Assembly: GCA_029987235.1 (NCBI GenBank)
Contig: DALTWF010000029.1
Coordinates: 1-20,049 of the forward strand
Source: Methanocorpusculum sp.
Lineage (GTDB): Archaea; Halobacteriota; Methanomicrobia; Methanomicrobiales; Methanocorpusculaceae
Reading direction: 5' to 3'
Length of the DNA stretch: 20,049 nucleotides
The translations under genes and the position numbers were made by a program. Below are positions 15,111-20,049 of this stretch, in pieces. The notes beneath the pieces were generated by a model. The model saw only the letters and a program-made list of their open reading frames with translations. It was not told the origin of the DNA and did no database searches. How positions within the stretch are numbered: position 1 is the first letter of the stretch; every line of letters starts with the position of its first letter.

Positions 15111-15653
15111 ATGACTGAAACAAATGAGAAAAAAGGAATCGGCTACTTCCTCAAAAAGCCGTGGGTCGCAGGAGCCATTATCGGTCTGGGTGCAGCCCTC
15201 GTGCAGTGGCTCTTCTACCTTGGTGCACAGGGTAAAGGACCGGTTGCCTACGGATTCTGTGTTGCGTGCCACTCACGTGACCTCATCGATGCAATAGTTA
15301 ACGATATTTTCGGAACCACTCTCTTTGTTGCACCGCTTTCCAAAGCAGCAGCAATCACACCCTCGGTCTACATCCCGGTCTTAACCATTGTCGGTGTGCT
15401 CCTCGGCGCATTATTTGCAGCCCTTGCCTACAAGGAATTCAGAGTAAAGAAAGCAACCGCAGGTGCCTGTGTCAAATACGGACTTGGCGGATTCTTCTTC
15501 ATGATCTGTGCTCTTCTGATGGGTGCATGCCCGTACAGAATTGCCCTTCGTATCGGCTATGGTGATATGGTTGCCTTAATCGGTCTTGTCGCAATCGTCG
15601 TCGGTGTCTTTATCGGTGTCAGGATTGCCTTAAAGAAAATGGGAGGTAAGTAA
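15111..15653 (+). CDS. yedE: YeeE/YedE-family membrane transporter, N-terminal half protein
   Basis: A 180-residue integral membrane protein with about four hydrophobic segments (near 19-38, 65-80, 88-107, 123-143, 153-173). Family marks are VAYGFCVACHSRD with Cys50 and Cys53, and the ALLMGACPYRIALRIGYGD motif with Cys140, the conserved GGCPxR-like repeat of YeeE/YedE. Such proteins import thiosulfate (YeeE) or are proposed to carry selenium or sulfur compounds (YedE). Full-length YedE is about 350 residues; here the two halves are separate genes, this one and the next two bases later, and together they equal one transporter. It starts a new operon behind the shared 13-base promoter core, with a near-leaderless start. 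Confidence 0.87.
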   Translation: MTETNEKKGIGYFLKKPWVAGAIIGLGAALVQWLFYLGAQGKGPVAYGFCVACHSRDLIDAIVNDIFGTTLFVAPLSKAAAITPSVYIPVLTIVGVLLGALFAALAYKEFRVKKATAGACVKYGLGGFFFMICALLMGACPYRIALRIGYGDMVALIGLVAIVVGVFIGVRIALKKMGGK

Positions 15654-15655
15654 TC

Positions 15656-16159
15656 ATGGAAGGACTTGTATGGATTGTCCCGGTCGCCACACTGGTGCTC
15701 GGACTTATCATCGGCTGGCTCGGTCAGCGTACCGGTTTCTGTTCTATCGGCGGTATCCGTGACTTCATCCTCTTCAGACAGACTCGTCTCCTGAAAGGAT
15801 TCATTGCACTGATTGTCTCTGCATTCGTCTTCTACCTCCTCGGCTGGCTCTTATGCCCCGCGGCATACGGCGACTTCTTCTTTGTTATCAACAAGGGATT
15901 TGCAGCAATCGGCGGCGCTCCGGCAGGAATCTCTATCACCGCAACCGTAATCTGTATGATTGTCGGTGGTATCGTTGTCGGTATTCTTGGAACCCTCCTT
16001 GGAGGATGTCCGTTAAGACAGCTTGTTATGACTTCTGAAGGAAATGTCAAGTCCGGATTCTTCTTCATCGGTCTGTTAATCGGTGCAGTGGTCTTTTCCG
16101 CATTCTTTGTCGGCGGTCCGGAACTCGTAAAATCCTTCTTCACACTCCTTGGAATCTAA
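15656..16159 (+). CDS. yedE: YeeE/YedE-family membrane transporter, C-terminal half protein
   Basis: A 167-residue membrane protein with hydrophobic segments near residues 3-22, 47-67, 89-116 and 134-160. It carries the second repeat's signatures: GQRTGFCSIGGIRDF with Cys29, and TLLGGCPLRQLVMTSEGN with Cys118. These are the conserved pore cysteines of YeeE/YedE. GGAGGT lies eight bases before the ATG, overlapping the end of the upstream half gene, so the two are translationally linked and likely form a heteromeric transporter. The stop overlaps the region of a GGTGA site used by the TusA gene. The cargo could be thiosulfate, persulfide or a selenium species; sequence alone does not decide. 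Confidence 0.88.
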   Translation: MEGLVWIVPVATLVLGLIIGWLGQRTGFCSIGGIRDFILFRQTRLLKGFIALIVSAFVFYLLGWLLCPAAYGDFFFVINKGFAAIGGAPAGISITATVICMIVGGIVVGILGTLLGGCPLRQLVMTSEGNVKSGFFFIGLLIGAVVFSAFFVGGPELVKSFFTLLGI

Positions 16160-16170
16160 GGTGAATACAA

Positions 16171-16389
16171 ATGAATCTTGATATTTGCGGAAAAGTATGT
16201 CCGTTCTGCGTACTTGAAGTAGATAAGGCATTAAAGACTCTTCCGTCAGGGGAGTCTCTTGTAGTGAAATGTGACCATGCGCCGGCAGCAACCGCGTCCA
16301 TTCCGGAATACTGCGGCATTAAAAAACTGAACTGCTCTGTAAACAAAATCGAAGCAGGTCTGTGGGAACTCACAATCTCTAAGAACTAA
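16171..16389 (+). CDS. tusA: TusA/SirA-family sulfur carrier
   Basis: A 72-residue TusA-like protein. It begins with LDICGKVCPFCVLEVDKAL, where Cys10-Pro11 is the conserved carrier site that holds persulfide; the motif is CPFC with a second cysteine (Cys13) instead of the usual CPxP, and Cys6 is also nearby. The rest follows the beta-alpha-beta-alpha-beta-beta plan (GESLVVKCDHAPA, then a second helix and final strands). A GGTGA site six bases upstream fixes the start. YedE followed by TusA is a common pairing: the transporter hands its substrate to the carrier. Products would then go to one of the desulfurase-linked acceptors in this window, by inference. Confidence 0.92.
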   Translation: MNLDICGKVCPFCVLEVDKALKTLPSGESLVVKCDHAPAATASIPEYCGIKKLNCSVNKIEAGLWELTISKN

Positions 16390-16407
16390 CAGCGCCAATC
16401 TGTTAGT
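16385..16407 (+). other. Perfect 8-bp hairpin between tusA and the 71-residue gene
   Basis: ACTAACAG (16385-16392) and CTGTTAGT (16400-16407) are exact inverse complements around a seven-base loop. The stem covers the tusA stop codon and ends on the base before the next ATG. No T-run follows, so it is unlikely to be a terminator; an RNA processing or translation-control element is more likely. Confidence 0.7.
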
Positions 16408-16623
16408 ATGATTCCCGACTTTCGTGAAGAGTCGTGTACGTACCTGATGCTGAGGCTTAAGGTCGCTTTGAAAAAAGCGGACGGGGCTTTCAGTTTTTTG
16501 GGTACTGCAACACAGGTTAAAACCGTTGAGGGCGGGTTTGAAAAATCCGTCTGGGCGGTTTCTTCGGAAAAACGTGACGAGGACGACACCTATCTCATCA
16601 CGCTCACACAAAATCCAAAATAA
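16408..16623 (+). CDS. Small protein, possibly a degenerate TusA-like carrier
   Basis: A 71-residue protein lying between tusA and osmC. I do not recognise a named family. The layout is compatible with the TusA fold: a cysteine (Cys10) before a helix (YLMLRLKVALKKADG), then a strand (AFSFLG), a second helix region and two closing strands (SVWAVSSE, TYLITLTQ). If so, it has lost the Pro after the cysteine. The final bases are 12 before the osmC ATG, so it is in the operon. It has no good ribosome site because a perfect hairpin occupies the bases just before its ATG; expression may depend on this element. The reading frame is supported by context and by a protein-like composition, not by homology. 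Confidence 0.6.
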   Translation: MIPDFREESCTYLMLRLKVALKKADGAFSFLGTATQVKTVEGGFEKSVWAVSSEKRDEDDTYLITLTQNPK

Positions 16624-16635
16624 TCAGATGTTACC

Positions 16636-17157
16636 ATGTTAAACAATATTGACTTAGACCAGGTAAAGCAGTACGAGGCCGAGATTAAGGCCGACGACAA
16701 TGAAGCATTATTTACGACGAAAATGTCTGGCGAGTGGCAGTTCGATGAGAACGGTCCGCAGTTTACCGCATCCGCAAAAACCGACAAGGGACCGGTAAAG
16801 TTCGCACTTGCGCACCCGAACTTTGAGAAGCTCGGTGACTATCCGTCACCGATGGCATATGGTCTGTTCTGGATTTGCGGCTGTGCTTCTGCAACGTTTA
16901 TGACTGCAGCAGCTAAAAACGGCATAAAAATTGACGAGCTCCACACCGATATCGAGGCGGACCTTGATTATCATGCACAGTTCAAGCTTGGTACTCAGCC
17001 GTTAGTCGGTGCATATCGTGTCACGTTCAATGTGAAGAGTGCACAGGCAACCGATGAGCAGATTGAGATGCTTCGTCAGGCGGCATTAAACGGCTGTATG
17101 GCTATGTACACGGTCAAAACTGCAATTCCGTTAACTGTTACTGCAAAGAGAGCGTAA
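16636..17157 (+). CDS. OsmC-family protein
   Basis: A 173-residue member of the OsmC/Ohr superfamily, dimeric thiol-dependent proteins that usually remove organic hydroperoxides but include members linked to sulfur carriers. The first beta-rich half leads to the central helix SPMAYGLFWICGCASATFM with Cys81 and Cys83, and the partner cysteine Cys154 is in ALNGCMAMYTV. The usual OsmC pair is one cysteine in the central helix and one in this later position, so a redox-active pair is present, plus an extra Cys in a CGC arrangement. Next to YedE and TusA it may reduce or move a persulfide or selenosulfide instead of a peroxide; this is inference from context. A T-rich stretch follows. Confidence 0.88.
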   Translation: MLNNIDLDQVKQYEAEIKADDNEALFTTKMSGEWQFDENGPQFTASAKTDKGPVKFALAHPNFEKLGDYPSPMAYGLFWICGCASATFMTAAAKNGIKIDELHTDIEADLDYHAQFKLGTQPLVGAYRVTFNVKSAQATDEQIEMLRQAALNGCMAMYTVKTAIPLTVTAKRA

Positions 17158-17159
17158 GT

Positions 17160-17190
17160 CTCTTTTTTCCAGCCTATTTTTTATTTCTTC
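17160..17190 (+). terminator. T-rich terminator after osmC
   Basis: Two runs of six T within the 44-base gap before the next gene; termination may be partial, since no clear TATA box lies in the gap. Confidence 0.4.
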
Positions 17191-17201
17191 AGGAGTGAAT
17201 T

Positions 17202-17885
17202 ATGATGAGTTCTGTTACTGACAAGTATCCAAATGCGGACCTGTGTATAATCCGGGAGAATGCTGAACACCTCTTCCGTTCCGGGCAGTTGTACTGTTCC
17301 GAGGCGGTAATGAAGGCGTTGCGTGATGCTTTCTGTCCGGAGGTGCCTGATTTGGTTATTTCGATGATGTCAGGTTTTCCGGTAGGGATGGGTAGTTCGG
17401 GTTGTATCTGCGGTGCGGTTGCGGGGGGTGTGGCGTTTCTTGGTCTGATGTTTGGGCGGGCTGAGCACAATGATGTCTTAAAGTCTGAGCATTGTATGAG
17501 ACTTGCTCATGAGCTGCATGATATGTTCCGCAAAAAACATGGTTCCATCTGCTGCCGGGTTTTAACAAAGGGGCTTGTTTTCGGCTCTTCTTCGCATTCT
17601 GACCAGTGTATCCGGTTTTCCGGAGAGGTTGCAGAAGTTGTTGCGGAAATGGTGCTTCGTGAGCAGAATGTTTTGCGGGAGAGTGATTTGGGCGAGCTTA
17701 CTTCGGAGTCGAAGGTTACTGATATTTTATCGGTGAAGCCTGAGGCGGCTGAGGTTTTTATCCGGTATGGTATGACGTGTCTTGCTTCGGTGATTGCGCG
17801 GGGCGAGTCGCTTGCGGTTGCGGTGACACACAAGAATCTGCCGCTTGATGATATCTGCAGGGATATCGGTATCAGGAGGGTGTAG
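17202..17885 (+). CDS. C_GCAxxG_C_C redox protein fused to DUF1858 domain
   Basis: A 227-residue two-domain protein. Residues about 15-145 match the C_GCAxxG_C_C family: LYCSEAVMKAL, then SGFPVGMGSSGCICGAVAGG with the GCxCGAxxG core, and later cysteines (HCMRLAHE, SICCRVL, DQCIRF). This cysteine-rich family is predicted to be redox-active and is often found with sulfur, selenium or metal reduction genes. Residues about 168-227 are a DUF1858-type domain: SKVTDILSVKPEAAEVFIRYGMTCLA, which in other proteins of this type sits beside hybrid-cluster or di-iron proteins. Usual copies of each domain are separate proteins. A ribosome site (AGGAGTGA) lies shortly before the start; two adjacent ATGs (17202, 17205) are possible. 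The role is unknown, but redox sensing or persulfide handling fits the neighbourhood. Confidence 0.85.
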   Translation: MMSSVTDKYPNADLCIIRENAEHLFRSGQLYCSEAVMKALRDAFCPEVPDLVISMMSGFPVGMGSSGCICGAVAGGVAFLGLMFGRAEHNDVLKSEHCMRLAHELHDMFRKKHGSICCRVLTKGLVFGSSSHSDQCIRFSGEVAEVVAEMVLREQNVLRESDLGELTSESKVTDILSVKPEAAEVFIRYGMTCLASVIARGESLAVAVTHKNLPLDDICRDIGIRRV

Positions 17886-17899
17886 CCAATCTTCTTTTT

Positions 17900-18706
17900 T
17901 TACACGTATTCGGCAGGGTTTAAGACGTAGCCGTTTTGGGCAATTTCTGTTACGTCTACAAGTCTGCAGATGCCTTTGATGTCTTTGTATTCTCCGCCGC
18001 GGAGGAGGTATTTTGTGCTGCTGAACAGCAGGGGTACTGCGGTCATTTCTGCTATGTATTCTTTGAGGTTTTTGTATGCGGCAAGGAGTTCGTTTCGTGC
18101 TTCGGTAAATGCTGCGATGTATTCTTCGTCTGTAAGGTCTGTAAGGAGGCTGCCGAGGATTGAGGCGCGGTAGGTTTTGATGTCTTTTTGCGTGTCAAAG
18201 AATTTTGCGTCGGTATGGATTTTTCTGATGTTGCGGTTTATGTAGCGGTTGAGTTTTTTCAGGTAGCCGATGTCGGGGAATTCGGACTGAAGGGTCCATT
18301 GTGCGCCGCCTTCTACAAGTGCGCGGCCGAAGAAGTTCTGGTCAAAGCGTTTTTGTGCGTCCCAGATCATGTCTGCCAGGCGTACGGGTTCTTCGATGCA
18401 GTATTTGTAGAAGAGTGCGGATGCTTCGTCGGTGTTTCCGGAGGCGAGGTATCCTATTGCTTTGAGGGTGTTTTCCTGTGCTTCGGTGTAGTATACGGAG
18501 GGTTTGAAGAATTTCGGGTTGATAAAAAGGATTTTGCCGTAGAATTCTTCGGGGTCGGAAAGTCCGCAGTATGCGGGGGTTACGCCGGTGCGGGTGATGA
18601 TTGCAACGCTGCCTGAGTTGAGTTTCTGGTGGATGAATTTTTCAAGGTCGGGTAGGTCTGCTGCGGGGTAAAAGGGGGTGTAGCGGGATGTGTCGGTGTG
18701 TATCAT
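17900..18706 (-). CDS. Unknown cytoplasmic protein
   Basis: A 268-residue protein that I cannot place in a family. It has no signal peptide and no membrane helix. The first third is alpha/beta (GSVAIITRTGVTPAYCG, then ILFINPKFF); the remainder is largely helical with many aromatic residues and charged pairs, and includes LKAIGYLASGNTDEASALFYKYC, which looks like a helical-hairpin repeat unit. There are only two cysteines, so it does not share the cysteine-rich character of the genes to its left. It is convergent with the GCAxxG gene, with 14 bases between their stops, and its start faces the gene-free region at 18707. Codons favour G and T on the plus strand, consistent with a real coding frame on the minus strand. 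Confidence 0.72.
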   Translation of the reverse strand: MIHTDTSRYTPFYPAADLPDLEKFIHQKLNSGSVAIITRTGVTPAYCGLSDPEEFYGKILFINPKFFKPSVYYTEAQENTLKAIGYLASGNTDEASALFYKYCIEEPVRLADMIWDAQKRFDQNFFGRALVEGGAQWTLQSEFPDIGYLKKLNRYINRNIRKIHTDAKFFDTQKDIKTYRASILGSLLTDLTDEEYIAAFTEARNELLAAYKNLKEYIAEMTAVPLLFSSTKYLLRGGEYKDIKGICRLVDVTEIAQNGYVLNPAEYV

Positions 18707-19124
18707 TGTATGAATAGGTTGTTGTTTCTGGGATATGAGGGTTTGGATAGCGGCGGGGAGGTTTTTTTAGTGTCCTGTCTGTTTTAGCCGCGAAAAAATA
18801 TGGGCGGGTGGATTTTTTGGCGGTTTTGGGTCGGTGACTTTTTTTGCTGGTGAAAATAGTGAGTGACTTGTTTTTTATTTTGATTTTGACCGGTGACTTT
18901 TTTTCTGCGGGGTTTTGTCCGGTTCACGCCTTGTTTTGCTTTTAGCTGCATGCGGGGGCTTGTGAGATGCGGACTTTTGTAGAAAAAGAAACGCGGGATA
19001 CCAGCACGGCAGAGACGTGCTCAACGCTTTGGTCGCAAGTTCCCGCAGCGAAACGCCGCATATCAAAGAAAAATAAATTCGTCAGACCGGAAAAAAAGAG
19101 ATGTTTCCTGATTGAAACTCCTGT
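18707..19124. other. 418-base gene-free region with repeats and a structured element
   Basis: No credible protein gene is seen. The left part (18740-18910) is G- and T-rich and holds repeated GTGACTT-plus-T-run units, with the 14 bases CGGTGACTTTTTTT exact at 18832 and 18891. The right part (18964-19064) is a nested inverted-repeat structure described separately. It separates the unknown protein at 17900-18706 from the DUF3795 gene. Confidence 0.6.
18964..19064. ncRNA. Candidate structured RNA (nested stems)
   Basis: Three nested exact complementary pairs occur: ATGCGG (18967-18972) with CCGCAT (19056-19061), extendable by two more pairs past one mismatch; GCGGGA (18993-18998) with TCCCGC (19041-19046); and AGCACG (19003-19008) with CGTGCT (19016-19021) around a seven-base loop. 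The segment is more G+C-rich than its surroundings. On the minus strand a T-rich run (complement of 18981-18991) follows the middle stem and could be a terminator, so that strand may be the transcribed one. It has no tRNA, 5S or SRP features that I recognise. Confidence 0.4.
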
Positions 19125-19469
19125 TTATTTACGTAAATTTTTCAGATTCTCAATTATTTCATCAGAGTGACCCGGAAGCATTCTCAGTGTTTTGCAGGTT
19201 TCCAATTCTTTGCATTCTGCGCAGGTTTTGAATTGTTTTGATTTGACGCAGTGTTTTATTTCGCAGATGTTTTCACAGAAATATGACTTGATGCCGTTTC
19301 CGCGACATCCTTCACAGTTTATCATTTCCGGTGAGATTTCAACACCGTTTAATGCACTCAGTTCCTTTGCAAATGATTTGCGGAGTTCATTGTCATTGTT
19401 AACCGCGGCAATTCTTGCCTTGCATTTTGCACAGTCAAGACCGCATACTGCTATCATTTTTTCTGTCAT
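19125..19469 (-). CDS. DUF3795-family cysteine-rich zinc-binding protein
   Basis: A 114-residue DUF3795 protein. The family pattern is clear: AVCGLDCAKCKARIA at the start (Cys9, Cys13, Cys16), CEGCRGNG in the middle, YFCENICEIKHCVKSK, then TCAECKELETCKTLR. This gives about twelve cysteines, which in the family are taken to bind zinc or another metal; function is unknown, and such genes are common in methanogens and clostridia. The start is fixed by GAGGT four bases before the ATG. An AT-rich stretch resembling a TATA box (TTTAATTAAAAT near 19490) lies upstream, so the gene probably has its own promoter, 49 bases from the next gene's stop. Confidence 0.88.
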   Translation of the reverse strand: MTEKMIAVCGLDCAKCKARIAAVNNDNELRKSFAKELSALNGVEISPEMINCEGCRGNGIKSYFCENICEIKHCVKSKQFKTCAECKELETCKTLRMLPGHSDEIIENLKNLRK

Positions 19470-19518
19470 TTTTACCTCTTACACATTTTAATTAAAATTA
19501 TTAAGTCCTTTCTGCAGT

Positions 19519-20049
19519 TTATACGGGTGATTCTTCCTGATCTATACAGGTATTTTCTTCTGATGCGGTTATCACTGCATTATCCTCATCAGGTACAAAC
19601 AATCCTGACAGATACTTTACCATAGTTATAAGGTAAATGACACAGGATGGCACACCAATAATAACCGATACTGCAATGACAATTCCAATGATTAATTCTG
19701 TACTCAGACTTAGAAGCATAACGGCAAATACTGCAATAAATGTGACTGCAAGAATCAGTATGTAAAGCGCAATGCCAAATAATAATGCAACCGGAATTAA
19801 TAAAAGCAACCCAAGAATGTATTTACCCGGACCAAGTTTTTTAATCATTTTGAAAATAACCGAGAAATCAAATCCAGCACTGAATTTTTCCCGCCGTGCA
19901 AAATTGATGCGTGCGGGAGTATAAATCAGAAAGAGTATTACTGCAAGAATAAGGGAAACAACGATGCTGCCTGTTGTTACGGGTGAGTTAAATAATACCG
20001 AAAAATCACCTGCTCCGGCTGTGTATACAATATCCTTGCCTGCAGAAAG
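19519..20049 (-). CDS. DUF4013-like multi-pass membrane protein, cut by the window edge (5' end missing)
   Basis: The frame stays open without a stop from 19519 to the window end, so the apparent Met start at 19848 is internal and the gene continues past 20049. The 176 visible residues are the C-terminal part: a hydrophobic segment (GSIVVSLILAVILFLIYTPA), then INFARREKFSAGFDFSVIFKMIKKLGPGKYILG, quoted in parts in family style as ARREKFSAGFDF and KLGPGKYILG, followed by three or four very hydrophobic helices and a short acidic tail. The ARxxKFSAxFDF pattern before a set of helices is typical of DUF4013 membrane proteins of methanogens, whose function is not known. No link to the sulfur genes is evident. 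Confidence 0.8.
   Translation of the reverse strand, partial: LSAGKDIVYTAGAGDFSVLFNSPVTTGSIVVSLILAVILFLIYTPARINFARREKFSAGFDFSVIFKMIKKLGPGKYILGLLLLIPVALLFGIALYILILAVTFIAVFAVMLLSLSTELIIGIVIAVSVIIGVPSCVIYLITMVKYLSGLFVPDEDNAVITASEENTCIDQEESPV

Noticed and set aside
18806..18905. CRISPR array
   Set aside because: The repeated core is only 7-14 bases, T-run based, with decaying copies and no cas genes nearby.
18993..19046. tRNA-like fold (GCGGGA...TCCCGC)
   Set aside because: Only 54 bases, no anticodon arm and no GGTTCGAATCC-type T arm.
18875..19066. 63-codon minus-strand frame in the gene-free region
   Set aside because: It runs through the inverted-repeat structure and T-runs, with low-complexity Lys/Ser-rich translation; better explained as structured non-coding DNA.
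19846..19848. ATG as start of the right-edge membrane protein
   Set aside because: The frame is open for 67 more codons to the window end and these encode a further membrane helix and a family-like segment, so this Met is internal.

Overview
The window looks like part of the chromosome of a hydrogenotrophic methanogen. Its left end carries a four-gene formylmethanofuran dehydrogenase operon (D-B-A-C) directly behind the 3' end of an MvhD-like gene. TATA elements about 28 bases before start codons, near-leaderless starts, U-tract terminators and GGTGA/GGAGG ribosome sites are archaeal. Gene content and protein character suggest Methanomicrobiales, possibly Methanocorpusculum; this is inference and no 16S or database search was possible.

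Layout. (1) Positions 1-4659, plus strand: mvhD 3' end, then fmdD, fmdB, fmdA and fmdC, tightly packed (8-base overlap or 2-base gaps). (2) 4732-8595, minus strand: an isolated sulfite reductase-like siroheme/ferredoxin protein, a pair of 39-bp direct repeats, a DUF4143-type ATPase, a cysteine desulfurase-family protein and a small unknown protein. (3) 8794-9390, plus: an unknown acidic protein. (4) 9606-13079, plus: a double-cubane-cluster reductase, a DUF3343 (putative Se/S carrier) protein, an acyl-CoA-dehydratase-type activase and a second cysteine desulfurase. (5) 13134-14967, plus: a SufS-type desulfurase and a divergent FdhD. (6) 15111-17885, plus: YedE split over two genes, TusA, a 71-residue protein that may be TusA-like, OsmC, and a C_GCAxxG_C_C/DUF1858 protein. 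(7) 17900-20049: an unknown 268-residue protein, a 418-base gene-free stretch with a strong nested inverted-repeat structure, a DUF3795 protein and a membrane protein cut by the window edge, all genes on the minus strand.

How it fits together. About 13 kb is rich in families that handle reactive sulfur or selenium: three cysteine desulfurases, DUF3343, TusA, YedE, OsmC, FdhD, the GCAxxG protein and the sulfite reductase-like protein. Two of these operons (9606 and 15111) start behind an identical 13-base promoter core at almost the same distance from the ATG, which suggests joint control. My working hypothesis is a sulfur or selenium import and trafficking system that (a) sulfurates the Mo/W-pterin of formylmethanofuran or formate dehydrogenase through SufS-FdhD and (b) serves an ATP-driven double-cubane reductase of unknown substrate. 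The parts are recognised by family; the joint system is inference.
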